A program made the translations under genes and the position numbers. From assembly GCA_031424015.1 (NCBI GenBank), contig JANPGR010000075.1:1-16863 (forward strand): a stretch of 16,863 nt of DNA, given 5' to 3'. Shown in pieces: positions 7,601 through 15,555 of this stretch. How positions within the stretch are numbered: the stretch's first letter is position 1; every line of letters starts with the position of its first letter. The stretch comes from JANPGR01 sp031424015 (lineage in GTDB: Bacteria; Patescibacteriota; Minisyncoccia; Phycocordibacterales; UBA1006). The notes below the pieces were generated by a model, which searched no databases, had not been told where the DNA came from, and worked only from the letters and a program-made list of their open reading frames with translations.

Positions 7601-8324
7601 TTACTAGATCGGCTTCTATTTTTTCTGCTAGTTCTGGTAAATTGAGAGTTTTGAATATTTTGTACAATGCTCCTGCTCCGATACCTGCTTCGAATATTGT
7701 TCCATATTTCAATGAGAATGTGTAGAATTCAGCCTCGGTCAAAACCCGATTTTTTACAATCGATGAGATTTCTGTTTTTGTCGAGGTGTATTTTTCTTGG
7801 AGTTTTTCGATTTCTTTTTCGTCCGTGAGGTTCGCCATTCGTTTTTTGAATTCGTTATCCAAATCTCGAGAGATCTTTTGGCGTTCTATTTCATTAGTAG
7901 AAATAATGATATATCCTGCGAAATAGATAACTTTTTCGAGTTCAGACAAAGGTAAATCGATCAACATCCCCATACGAGATGGTAATCCTCGAGCAAACCA
8001 TACATGTGCAACAGGCTCCGCGAGTTCGATGTGTCCCATTCTCTCTCGCCTCACTACTGAACGTGTTAGTTCTACTCCACATTTTTCACAAATAATTCCT
8101 TTGTAACGAATTCCTTTGTACTTTCCACAATAACACTGGTAATCCTTTTCTGCTCCAAACACTCGTTCGTCGAACAACCCACCACGCTCACTACGTCCTG
8201 TACGGTAGTTGATTGTTTCTGGGCGCAATATCTCACCAAATGACCAAGACCGCATCTGCTCTGGAGAAGCGAGATGAATTGTCATTGAATCAAACATTTT
8301 GTTGGTATTTTGTATTTCAGACAT
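4671..8324 (-). CDS. rpoC: RNA polymerase beta' subunit RpoC
   Basis: The beta' subunit, 1217 residues, forms the catalytic cleft with beta. All key elements are visible. The first zinc site is C64, C66, C79, C82. The metal-binding NADFDGD motif is at 495-501 with its three Asp residues. The bridge helix lies around 785-817. The second zinc site is C831, C903, C910, C913. The trigger loop (about 928-958) keeps the catalytic His951. It is shorter than the E. coli protein (about 1407) because the large insertion in the trigger loop (SI3) is absent. It starts 12 bp after the rpoB stop and is followed 3 bp later by dnaG, with no room for a terminator or separate promoter. Confidence 0.98.
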   Translation of the reverse strand: MSEIQNTNKMFDSMTIHLASPEQMRSWSFGEILRPETINYRTGRSERGGLFDERVFGAEKDYQCYCGKYKGIRYKGIICEKCGVELTRSVVRRERMGHIELAEPVAHVWFARGLPSRMGMLIDLPLSELEKVIYFAGYIIISTNEIERQKISRDLDNEFKKRMANLTDEKEIEKLQEKYTSTKTEISSIVKNRVLTEAEFYTFSLKYGTIFEAGIGAGALYKIFKTLNLPELAEKIEADLVKASANIKEKLMKRLSLVRQLIKSGIHPEWMFVKVIPVIPPQLRPMVPLEGGRYATSDLNDLYRRVINRNNRLKKLIEIGAPDVILRNEKRILQEAVDALFDNSMKKGSGGSASVGVARQLKSLADNLKSKQGLFRQNLLGKRVDYSGRSVIVVGPNFPLDCCGLPKFMALELFRPFIVAELMKRELAFNVRGANRMIEDAPPEVWAILEKVIEGKYVLLNRAPTLHRLSIQAFKPILIEGKAIQVHPLVCAAFNADFDGDQMAVHLPLSREAQRESRDLIAANNNLLKPQTGSPIVTPSHDIVLGAFYMTNAKPEGLGANTVYSSVEYARHASTFGYLEYGSPIRVIVPEDAKYKNVIKDGYVETTLGRLLFNQVLPETYPFVNKPVGKKEIEHILQDLIDDYGFPVTAKTLDEIKKFGFRYATQSGITFGMDEVRIPEEKKEIVATAKKSVEDTVEQFNDGLISADERSKMVVSIWEKATKETAKALGAHLAQSESLYPMITSGARGSLSQLNQSAGMKGIIMNIVGTALEFPIVSCYKEGFSPLEYFINATTARKGLADTALNTAKAGYLTRKLYDVAQDVVVGEADCSTKKGLVVGRENIEGIEKSIADNTFGRVLAESIKDASGTILFKKGTLVTRPISKQIMNAGIETAVVRSPLTCESYDGVCQQCYGLDMARNTLVKIGEAAGTVAAQSIGEPGTQLTLRTTHSGGVAGRDITQGLPRVEELFERREPKATAVLAKHAGAVTAIEVKDGTTTVEITRETAGRTVKGSQSDSYTIPFRRTVMVKVGDTLSEADLITDGSANPIEIYQLAGRDKAQNYLITEIAKVYEMQSAAVARKHLEIVVRQMFARCKITNPGDTLLVPGQIYNYSEIEESNGMARDNSEIEATFDRLLLGITDAAAQNPSWLSSASFQYTQRVLTNAGIRGAVDPLRGLKENIIAGNLIPAGTGVNSEYVDMSDIIHTVEKNTDDTQ

Positions 8325-8336
8325 AAGAGACTAGAA

Positions 8337-11300
8337 TTAGATCGCGCTTGCGACATCTGGTAATACGAGATCGAGTTCGGCAGACTCAATCGGATGTTCA
8401 TCATCAATATCGACATCGATATGGTTACCTCCCTTTCCATCTGCGAGGATATCATCTCTATCGAGACCGACATCAAATGCGAGTCCTCTCAAGTAGTTCA
8501 AAAGAACTTTGAATGACGCAGGAACATAATTCTGCGTAATATCATTACCACGGATGATAGCTTCGAATGCATCGGTACGACCCTGTATGTCGTCGGATTT
8601 AATGGTCAACATCTCACGGAGTGTGTACGCTGCACCATACCCTTCGAGTCCCCATACTTCCATTTCTCCGAAACGCTGTCCTCCTGACTGAGATTTTCCT
8701 CCGAGAGGCTGTTGTGTAATGAGGCTGTAGGGACCGATTGAACGTGCGTGCATCTTGTCATCCACCATGTGATGGAGTTTCAAAATGTGCATATATCCAA
8801 CTGCGACTTTTTGATCGAATTTCTCCCCAGTTCTACCGTCGAACAAATCCATCGTTCCTGATGCATCATATCCTGCTTTTACTAACTCTGATTTGACTTC
8901 GGTTTCGTCAGCACCACAGAACGCAGGAACAATAGCCTGAAAATTCAATGTATGTGCAGCCAATCCCAAGTGCATTTCCATAACCTGTCCCAAGTTCATA
9001 CGTCCTGGCACTCCGAGCGGAGTCAAGACAATATCAACAGGTTCTCCATCAACTGTGTATGGCATGTCTTCTTCGGGGAGAACGATTGAAACGACCCCTT
9101 TGTTACCGTGACGTCCTGAGAGTTTGTCACCTGCTTGCACGTGACGAATTACTGCGATTTCGATGTATACTTTTTGGAGAACACCTGATTCGAGGTCATC
9201 ACCGCGTTCGCGAGAGAATACCTTTACACCGATAACGCGTCCACGCTTTCCGTAATCCATACGCAATGATGTGTCTTTTATTTCACGAGCTTTGTCACCA
9301 AAGATAGAACGGAGGAGTCTCTCTTCTGGAGACAATTCCATTTCTCCTTTTGGAGTAATTTTTCCTACGAGGATATCGTTTTCGAACACTTCTGATCCTA
9401 CGCGGATGATTCCGTTTTCATCGAGATAACGGAGTTTTGTCTCTGAAACATTAGGAATATCTGCTGTGAGGACTTCGGGCCCGAGCTTAGTATCACGGAC
9501 GATACATTCGTGTTCTTCGATATGAATACTAGCAAATTTATTATTACGCACGAGTCTCTCTGATAACACAATCGCGTCTTCGAAATTGTGACCTCGCCAC
9601 ATCATAAATGCCATACGGACATTCTGACCGAGCGCCAACTGTCCACCACGCGATGATGACCCATCAGCCAAAACACTGTTTACGGTAACTTTGTCACCCA
9701 CGTTTACAACAGGGGTGTGATGGAATGTTGAGTTGTCGTTAGTTCGAGAGAACGAAATGAGGTTATAGGTTGTTTCTCCAGATTTTTCTGTAACGGTTAC
9801 TTTCTTTGCATCCACATAGGATACTGTTCCTGGTGTACGAGCAACGATCAAACGGCCCGAGTGGAGCGCAGCGTCATCCTCCATACCTGTTGCAACGATC
9901 GGAACATCAGGATTCACCAATGGTGTCGCCTGCTTTTGCATGTTTGATCCCATGAGTGTTCGTTTTGCATCGTCCATTTCAATAAATGGAATCAATGATG
10001 CACCCATAGACAATGTCTGGTTCGCAGCAATGTCGATCAGATTTACCGAAGCACGAGGAACCACACGAGGCTCACCCTGATAACGAACTTCTACCATGCT
10101 CGGAATAATCTTTCCTTCTTTGTCCACTTGCATTCCAAAGTGAGCAATATTGTTGAGCTCTTCTTCGAATGCGTTCATATAGACTACTTCACCCGTCAGC
10201 TTGCCTTTTTCTACACGTGCATACGGGGTTTCAATAATTCCCAAATGATTGATACGTGCATACATAGACAAACGCAAGATAAGTCCAATGTTCGGGCCTT
10301 CTGGTGTCTGCACAGGACAAACGCGTCCATACTGACTCGGGTGAATATCGCGAACTTCGAATCCAGCACGTTCACGGGTCAATCCGCCGGGACCGAGAGC
10401 AGAAATTGTACGTGTGTGTTCCAATTCTGACAAGAGGTTCTCCTGATCCATAAATTGTGACAGCTGATTTGTCGCAAAGAATTCACGAATACGAGCCTGG
10501 AGTGGTCTCTGGTTGATAATTTGTATTGGCAATACTTTGTCGCTATCGATTGTAGACATTCTGTCTTGGGTGTTGCGTCGAACCTGCAACATACCCTTTC
10601 GGATTTGCGCTTCGAGCATTTCTCCAACGAATCGAATACGACGCATCGCTAGATGGTCAATATCATCTGGTCGAGCTTCGGGATCTGCCTGACGTTTTGC
10701 TATTTCTGCGATTGTATCTACGATGTCTTGTACCAACAATGATTGGTTTTCCAGAACCTTTTCTGTGAGAGGGCGATTGAAACGTTTGTTGATCTGATAA
10801 CGTCCAACACGAGAGAAATTATATCGTTCTACAGAAAATGCCTCGGAGATAAATGACTTTGCATTATCTGCTGTTGCATATTCCCCATCACGCATTTTGT
10901 TATACATTTCACTGTATGCTTCGTTTGCGTTCTTTGTCGTATCCTGAGACAATACGAGTTTGATAGCAGTCTGGTACGTTGCATCAGTATTCGCAGCGAC
11001 GATAGCGTCATCTGTTTCCAGTCCGAGTACGCGCAACAGCACACTCGCAGGGAATTTCTTTCCTCCGTCTATACGAGCGTAGATTACCCCGTCCGCTTCG
11101 ATGTCCATTTGTACCCACATTCCACGAGCAGGAATGATTTTTGCTCCAAAGAATTTTCCTTTTCGATTTTCAGAATCATGAATGAATACACCATAACTAC
11201 GGGATAGCTGTGGAACAATAACACGTTCTACTCCACCAAAAATAAATGTCCCATGTGATGTCATCCAAGGCAACTCAGCCAGAGAGATGTCTTGTTCAAA

Positions 11301-11606
11301 AGACTCTCCAGTAGTTTTATTCAACAGTTTAACGCGCATTCGCATTTCTGCTTCGTAACTCTTTCTGAATTCCTTTGCATAGTATTCATCATATTGAGGC
11401 GGAATAACCTCAAAGCTGAGAAAGCTCAAGGTGAATTTTTTCTTTGCGTAGTCTTCCATTGGAGAGAATTCCTGAATGATTCCTGGGAGTTTATTTTGGA
11501 TAAACTCTGCATAGGATTCAGTCTGATGTGATAACAGATCTGGCACTGGCACACGTGGTTCCTGATATCGAGAGAACCTTTTTTGTTGTGGGTACGTTTG
11601 GGACAT
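8337..11606 (-). CDS. rpoB: RNA polymerase beta subunit RpoB
   Basis: The beta subunit, 1089 residues, short compared with E. coli (1342) and lacking large lineage insertions. The fork and rifampicin-binding segment runs at 381-412 (QLSQFMDQ to ISALGPGGLTRE), the GDKLSGRHGNKG motif carries the two active-site lysines, and the C-terminal clamp segment GGQRFGEMEVWGLEGYGA is intact. In the rifampicin pocket Asp387, His397 and Ser402 match E. coli D516, H526 and S531, but Thr400 replaces Arg529 and Leu391 replaces Pro520. The tail ends in an acidic extension of about 25 residues. rplJ and rplL, which normally precede rpoB, are absent; a 227-bp structured spacer follows rpsI instead. No Shine-Dalgarno sequence precedes the ATG; the upstream 20 bases are A/T-rich. 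Confidence 0.98.
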   Translation of the reverse strand: MSQTYPQQKRFSRYQEPRVPVPDLLSHQTESYAEFIQNKLPGIIQEFSPMEDYAKKKFTLSFLSFEVIPPQYDEYYAKEFRKSYEAEMRMRVKLLNKTTGESFEQDISLAELPWMTSHGTFIFGGVERVIVPQLSRSYGVFIHDSENRKGKFFGAKIIPARGMWVQMDIEADGVIYARIDGGKKFPASVLLRVLGLETDDAIVAANTDATYQTAIKLVLSQDTTKNANEAYSEMYNKMRDGEYATADNAKSFISEAFSVERYNFSRVGRYQINKRFNRPLTEKVLENQSLLVQDIVDTIAEIAKRQADPEARPDDIDHLAMRRIRFVGEMLEAQIRKGMLQVRRNTQDRMSTIDSDKVLPIQIINQRPLQARIREFFATNQLSQFMDQENLLSELEHTRTISALGPGGLTRERAGFEVRDIHPSQYGRVCPVQTPEGPNIGLILRLSMYARINHLGIIETPYARVEKGKLTGEVVYMNAFEEELNNIAHFGMQVDKEGKIIPSMVEVRYQGEPRVVPRASVNLIDIAANQTLSMGASLIPFIEMDDAKRTLMGSNMQKQATPLVNPDVPIVATGMEDDAALHSGRLIVARTPGTVSYVDAKKVTVTEKSGETTYNLISFSRTNDNSTFHHTPVVNVGDKVTVNSVLADGSSSRGGQLALGQNVRMAFMMWRGHNFEDAIVLSERLVRNNKFASIHIEEHECIVRDTKLGPEVLTADIPNVSETKLRYLDENGIIRVGSEVFENDILVGKITPKGEMELSPEERLLRSIFGDKAREIKDTSLRMDYGKRGRVIGVKVFSRERGDDLESGVLQKVYIEIAVIRHVQAGDKLSGRHGNKGVVSIVLPEEDMPYTVDGEPVDIVLTPLGVPGRMNLGQVMEMHLGLAAHTLNFQAIVPAFCGADETEVKSELVKAGYDASGTMDLFDGRTGEKFDQKVAVGYMHILKLHHMVDDKMHARSIGPYSLITQQPLGGKSQSGGQRFGEMEVWGLEGYGAAYTLREMLTIKSDDIQGRTDAFEAIIRGNDITQNYVPASFKVLLNYLRGLAFDVGLDRDDILADGKGGNHIDVDIDDEHPIESAELDLVLPDVASAI

Positions 11607-11833
11607 AAGTACAAAAATTTATAATTACCGTAAAATGGGAAATTTGTTTTACGGACACTATGTAAGTGAAAGTAATAAAAAACTATTCTTGTAATATTGT
11701 ATATCTAGTGATATATCGTCCTGCCAGAGAAATCCGAATATACGATGAGTTTTTAATCGCTGTACTATTCGGATTTCTCGGATGTGGTAATCTGTTACAC
11801 AATCGTGAACCACTTCTAGGAGAGGGGGAATGA
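11607..11833 (-). promoter_or_regulatory. Structured leader / spacer upstream of rpoB
   Basis: This is the only long gap between infA-rpmJ and rpoD. In minus-strand order it holds three inverted repeats. The first is a hairpin with GTGGT/ACCAC ends (11784-11813). The second is a perfect 14-bp repeat GAGAAATCCGAATA (11726-11739 with 11766-11779) enclosing a small CGAT/ATCG hairpin. The third is a perfect 8-bp repeat CCGTAAAA (11628-11635 with 11647-11654) ending 21 bp before the rpoB start. None has a U-tract, so these are not ordinary terminators. No convincing sigma-70 promoter is visible. A regulatory leader or RNA-processing site controlling rpoBC relative to the ribosomal-protein genes is the likeliest role, by inference from position. 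Confidence 0.5.
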
Positions 11834-12340
11834 CTATCGTTTTGACCAAGCTGGCGACTTGCGAGCCTTTTTGAGTCCTGGTTTCTTTCGTTCTTTTGAA
11901 CGTGGATCTCGTTTGAGATATCCAGCTCGTTTTAGAGCAGTACGAGTCATCGGGTCGATAGCAACCAAAGCACGAGATATTCCATGACGGATTGCCTCTG
12001 CCTGACTACTGACTCCTCCTCCGTGTACTACTACAGTAAATGCGAGTCCGCCATCGAGTTCTACCTTTTTGAGTGGTGCGAGTACCTGACCATTATACAA
12101 TGGCACTGGGAAATACGCATTCAACTCTTTGTCGTTAACGACAATCGTTGTCTTTTTTGATTGGATTACACGGACACGCGCGACAGCAGTCTTGCGACGT
12201 CCGATAAATTCCAAATATACCTTGTCTCCGAATACTTCCTTTGCTCCAGCGAGAGACATCTGAGACGTTGTCTCGTTTGCCAATTCTAGGGCTTGGACTC
12301 CTTCTGGTGTCAGGGAATCGTTTGTTTCTGTTGTTTGCAT
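11834..12340 (-). CDS. rpsI: 30S ribosomal protein S9
   Basis: S9 binds the head of the 30S subunit, and its C-terminal tail reaches the P-site tRNA. The core begins near residue 41 (VYLEFIGRRKTAVARV) and contains GGGVSSQAEAIRHGISRAL and the basic tail ending in SKR, the conserved P-site contact. At 168 residues it is longer than the usual 130 because of an N-terminal extension of about 40 mostly polar or acidic residues. It starts one base after the rplM stop, the standard L13-S9 pair. The stop is TAG. Confidence 0.96.
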   Translation of the reverse strand: MQTTETNDSLTPEGVQALELANETTSQMSLAGAKEVFGDKVYLEFIGRRKTAVARVRVIQSKKTTIVVNDKELNAYFPVPLYNGQVLAPLKKVELDGGLAFTVVVHGGGVSSQAEAIRHGISRALVAIDPMTRTALKRAGYLKRDPRSKERKKPGLKKARKSPAWSKR

Positions 12341-12341
12341 A

Positions 12342-12683
12342 TTAATCTGTAACAGTTATGTTGAGCAAGAGTCGACTACGATGAGTATTTTTTGGCAACA
12401 TTCCTGACACTGCATTTTTGATGATTGCCTCCATTCCTTTTCGCTCTTTCAATCTACTCGCTGTTTCGCGACGGAGACCTCCAGGATATCCTGAATAACT
12501 CAGGTATTCTCTGTCGAGGCGATTTTCCATATCGAGCTTTGTAGCGTTAGTAATAATAACTTTTGTATTTTCCAATACATGAGGGACATACCCTGGGGTA
12601 TTTTTCCCCTGGAGGATCATAGCAACCTCTGATGCTAGTCTTCCTAATTTTTTACCTGTTGCGTCGAGAGTTATTGTATTCAT
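12342..12683 (-). CDS. rplM: 50S ribosomal protein L13 (short form)
   Basis: L13 is an early-assembling 50S protein. The family signature is clear: ATGKKLGRLASEVA near the N-terminus and NAVSGMLPKN near the C-terminus. I chose the ATG at 12683 (113 residues). A TTG at 12698 would give 118 residues but would overlap rplQ by 11 bp, whereas the ATG leaves a 4-bp gap. The protein is about 30 residues shorter than E. coli L13: the first strand and the C-terminal segment after GMLPKN are cut down. The following rpsI starts after one base. Confidence 0.95.
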   Translation of the reverse strand: MNTITLDATGKKLGRLASEVAMILQGKNTPGYVPHVLENTKVIITNATKLDMENRLDREYLSYSGYPGGLRRETASRLKERKGMEAIIKNAVSGMLPKNTHRSRLLLNITVTD

Positions 12684-12687
12684 AGAA

Positions 12688-13044
12688 TTATTGTACAAAT
12701 TGTATCTGTGCTAGAGGTGCCGCATCTGATGTACGAATACCTATTTTGGTAATACGAGTGTAACCACCCTGGCGCTCAACATAGAGAGGTGCGATCTGAG
12801 CAAAGAGAACTTTTACAGCAGCTTCGTTACCACCCATACGAGCCATAACGAGTCTACGTGCTTGTAGTGTATCTTTTTTTGCAAGTGTCACCAAACGCTC
12901 TGCGAAAGGACGTAATTCCTTTGCTTTTGCGAGAGTAGTCTGAATAGACCCATGAGTGAACAGTGCCACAGCGAGAGAACGCAACAATGCTGTTCTCTGG
13001 TCTGTATCACGTCCGAGTGTTCTTGTGTTTTTACTGTGTTGCAT
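12688..13044 (-). CDS. rplQ: 50S ribosomal protein L17
   Basis: L17, 118 residues, lies near the exit-tunnel side of the 50S subunit. The N-terminal RTLGRDTDQRTALLRSLAVAL and the later GGYTRITKIGIRTSDAAPLAQIQ segments are typical. It begins 21 bp after rpoA, the conserved last step of the alpha operon, and is followed by rplM. Confidence 0.96.
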   Translation of the reverse strand: MQHSKNTRTLGRDTDQRTALLRSLAVALFTHGSIQTTLAKAKELRPFAERLVTLAKKDTLQARRLVMARMGGNEAAVKVLFAQIAPLYVERQGGYTRITKIGIRTSDAAPLAQIQFVQ

Positions 13045-13065
13045 AATCAGTTACTCTAAATGAGA

Positions 13066-14046
13066 TTATTTCAGTTTGAGCCCCATTCCATTCAAATAAG
13101 CCTTGATTTCTTCTACACCTTTTGGGCCAATGCCTTCGAGGTCGAGGATATCTTTGTCTGTTTTGCGGATGAGACCTCCAACTGTGCGAATGTTTGCTTC
13201 GACGAGCACATTCAGTGTGCGGGATGATAGTGGTAATGTTTCGATACGGGTTTTGAGAGATTCTGAAAGGGATTCTTCTGAGGTTTCTTCGAAAGATTCT
13301 GAATCTGTTCCTGTAGCATTTTTATAGAGATTCTCTGCGTCTGCGTCTGAAATGTTCAGTAGTGATTGTATCTGTACGAGCATTATCTGAAGAGCGTTAT
13401 CGAGAGCTTGTCTCGGTGTCAGTGTTCCGTCAGTTTCGATTCCTAATATAATCTTGTTATAGTCAGTACGATCCCCTACACGCATATTTTCTACATCGTA
13501 CCAAACTTTCTTTATAGGAGTGAATACTGCATCGAGCAATATAGCTCCGAGTGGAGTTCGTTCTTTGTGGAAAACTGTTTTTGGAACAAAACCAACACCA
13601 GATGCAAACGTGATTTCTGCAGAGAATGTTGTTCCTTTTTTAGTAATTTCGAGGAGCTGGAGTTCTTTGTTTACGATCTCGAGAGATGCGTCGCTTTGAA
13701 TATCAGCAGCGGTCACAATAGCTGGTCCCGTTACCGAGATGGTTGCTTTTGCTTCGGTACCTGATACCATACGTGCACGTACCTTTTGGAGGTTCATAGT
13801 AATGCGGAGTACGTCTTCTGTGATACCTTCGAGAGTTGAAAACTCATGATCTGCTCCTGTTATTTTTACTTGGACAACAGCAACACCGAGGAGTGATGAC
13901 AAGATCACACGACGGAGTGCATTTCCCATAGTATGTCCATACCCTGGGTAGAGTCCTTTTATTTCGAATAATGCCATGGTAGAACCTTCTTCCTTTAGGG
14001 TTGAAAGCTCTGCTGGTAAACCGATAGTACGTGGAAGTGAAAACAT
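13066..14046 (-). CDS. rpoA: RNA polymerase alpha subunit RpoA
   Basis: Alpha dimerises to nucleate RNA polymerase assembly and touches upstream promoter DNA. The N-terminal domain (1 to about 232) has the dimerisation motif TMGNALRRVILSSLLG (39-54). A Ser/Glu-rich linker (about 246-263) precedes the C-terminal domain (264-326) with the helix-hairpin-helix LEGIGPKGVEEIKAYL. Arg276, Asn279 and Lys309 align with E. coli Arg265, Asn268 and Lys298, so binding of A/T-rich UP elements is likely retained. At 326 residues the length is normal. It starts 43 bp after rpsD. Confidence 0.98.
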   Translation of the reverse strand: MFSLPRTIGLPAELSTLKEEGSTMALFEIKGLYPGYGHTMGNALRRVILSSLLGVAVVQVKITGADHEFSTLEGITEDVLRITMNLQKVRARMVSGTEAKATISVTGPAIVTAADIQSDASLEIVNKELQLLEITKKGTTFSAEITFASGVGFVPKTVFHKERTPLGAILLDAVFTPIKKVWYDVENMRVGDRTDYNKIILGIETDGTLTPRQALDNALQIMLVQIQSLLNISDADAENLYKNATGTDSESFEETSEESLSESLKTRIETLPLSSRTLNVLVEANIRTVGGLIRKTDKDILDLEGIGPKGVEEIKAYLNGMGLKLK

Positions 14047-14089
14047 AGATACTGCGTAAACGCAAATTATAATGAATAATACTGACTCA

Positions 14090-14686
14090 CTATCGACTAT
14101 AGAACTCTATAACAGAAGAAAATTGGAGAATAGGATCAGGATCAGAAGGAGTTCCGATAACCGTTGCTTGCATAGCATGAGCGTCGAGGCGCAACCATGC
14201 TGGTGCTGAATGTGTTGCGGTTCGTGCTTTTGCTGTTTCGAAAATACGAGATGTCTTGCTACCCTCACGGAAAGTCAATACATCGTTATCTACTACAGAA
14301 TATGACGGGATGTCTACACGACGGCCGTTGACTGATATGTGTCCATGGGACACCATCTGACGTGCAGCCTGACGAGTTGGTGCAAAACCGAGACGATAAA
14401 TAACATTGTCTAGACGCTTTTCCAAGTGTTCGAACAAGGTTCGAGTTGGAACGAGTGCATTAGATGCCTTTGTTACATAATTACGGAATTGCTTTTCTCC
14501 TACATTATAGTAATAACGAACTTTTTGCTTTTCGAGGAGCTGAGTACCGTAGTCACTCATCTTTCGATTCCCTCCTTTTCGTCCGATTTGGACTGTTTTA
14601 GTAAGGTTGAATTTACCTGTCTGACATTTATCAAAGAGTGCGACACCTAAACGTCGTGCAACTTTGAATTTTTTGAATGTATGCAT
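14090..14686 (-). CDS. rpsD: 30S ribosomal protein S4 (zinc-free type)
   Basis: S4, 198 residues, is a primary 16S rRNA-binding protein and in many bacteria represses translation of the alpha operon. SDYGTQLLEKQKVRYYYNVGEKQFRNY and the S4 RNA-binding fold RLDNVIYRLGFAPTRQAARQ are clear, and the C-terminus FYSR matches the family's YS(K/R) ending. Only one cysteine is present, so the N-terminal zinc-binding knuckle found in some S4 proteins is absent. It starts 17 bp after the rpsK stop. The stop is TAG. Confidence 0.97.
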   Translation of the reverse strand: MHTFKKFKVARRLGVALFDKCQTGKFNLTKTVQIGRKGGNRKMSDYGTQLLEKQKVRYYYNVGEKQFRNYVTKASNALVPTRTLFEHLEKRLDNVIYRLGFAPTRQAARQMVSHGHISVNGRRVDIPSYSVVDNDVLTFREGSKTSRIFETAKARTATHSAPAWLRLDAHAMQATVIGTPSDPDPILQFSSVIEFYSR

Positions 14687-14703
14687 ACAATAAATGGTGA
14701 GTA

Positions 14704-15138
14704 TTAGACGCGACGCGCTTTCTTTCGACGTGGGCCATTAAAAGGAACAGGAGTTTCATCAACGATACGATTTACGGCGATTCCGTGAGCAATAATACCA
14801 CGGATAGCAGCCTCACGGCCTGCACCGACACCTCGTACTACGATTGATACTTCTTTGAGTCCTGCGTGAGCAGCTTTTTCTCCGATGAGTTCTCCTACTT
14901 TTTGTGATGCATAAGGGGTTGCCTTTTTAGCACCATTAAATCCGAGAGCGCCAGACGAAGAAGCCATAATCACATTCCCCTGCATATCTGCAAGGGTCAG
15001 GATGGTATTGTTGTAGGTAGAATGCACAGTCAATACTCCTGATGCAATCTTTTTCTTTGTAGCACGAGCGAGCTGACGAGCCACGAGACTCTTGTCAGAA
15101 CGCTGTCCTTGTTGTTTGATAACACGTTTTTTTCCCAT
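14704..15138 (-). CDS. rpsK: 30S ribosomal protein S11
   Basis: S11, 144 residues, lies on the 30S platform beside the mRNA exit. Family segments are GVLTVHSTYNNTILTLADMQGNV, the glycine-rich VVRGVGAGREAAIRGI loop and the C-terminal DETPVPFNGPRRKKARRV. The N-terminus carries about 15 extra residues that are basic and glutamine-rich. It starts 18 bp after rpsM, in the usual S13-S11-S4 order. Confidence 0.97.
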   Translation of the reverse strand: MGKKRVIKQQGQRSDKSLVARQLARATKKKIASGVLTVHSTYNNTILTLADMQGNVIMASSSGALGFNGAKKATPYASQKVGELIGEKAAHAGLKEVSIVVRGVGAGREAAIRGIIAHGIAVNRIVDETPVPFNGPRRKKARRV

Positions 15139-15156
15139 AATAATTCTATGTCAGGA

Positions 15157-15537
15157 TTACGTTTTCGAAACTTTAGTACGACCCGATGCCATAGTGGTAC
15201 GTCGGTTACCGCGCAAAGTTCGCGAATTAGTCTTTGTCCTCTGACCACGGACAGGCAGACTGCGTGAATGACGTGAACCCCTGTAGGAGTTAATGTCTTT
15301 CAGACGTTTAATATTTTGAGAAACCTCACGACGGAGATTACCTTCGAGAGAGAAAGCTTCGAGGAGACCGCGCAATTGAGTCTCTTCTTCTACTGTCAAA
15401 CTCCCAGCAGTACGAGTAGTATCGATGCCAGCAGTGGTCAGAGCCTGACCAGCACGAGCACGTCCTACGCCGTATACAGCGGTGAGAGCAATCGAAAGGT
15501 GCTTGTTGTCGGGAATATTGATACCTAAGATACGCAT
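15157..15537 (-). CDS. rpsM: 30S ribosomal protein S13
   Basis: S13, 126 residues, bridges the 30S head to the 50S subunit and to P-site tRNA. The start MRILGINIPDNK, the helix-two-turn-helix YGVGRARAGQAL and the basic C-terminal SYRGSRHSRSLPVRGQRTKTN motif are all present. It starts 18 bp after the rpmJ stop, a conserved neighbour pair. Confidence 0.97.
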   Translation of the reverse strand: MRILGINIPDNKHLSIALTAVYGVGRARAGQALTTAGIDTTRTAGSLTVEEETQLRGLLEAFSLEGNLRREVSQNIKRLKDINSYRGSRHSRSLPVRGQRTKTNSRTLRGNRRTTMASGRTKVSKT

Positions 15538-15555
15538 AGATGAATATAAGAGTTA

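Noticed and set aside
4671..11606. UGA read as glycine (the Gracilibacteria/Absconditabacteria code)
   Set aside because: rpoB, rpoC and all other long genes are uninterrupted and contain no in-frame TGA, so there is no sign of sense use in this window. Absence of TGA stops is reported separately.
11658..11849. 63-codon minus-strand frame upstream of rpoB
   Set aside because: It starts inside the end of rpsI in another frame and runs across the leader hairpins; no protein signal.
12684..12698. TTG start giving an 118-residue L13
   Set aside because: It overlaps rplQ and uses a rare start, while an ATG five codons later leaves a normal 4-bp gap.
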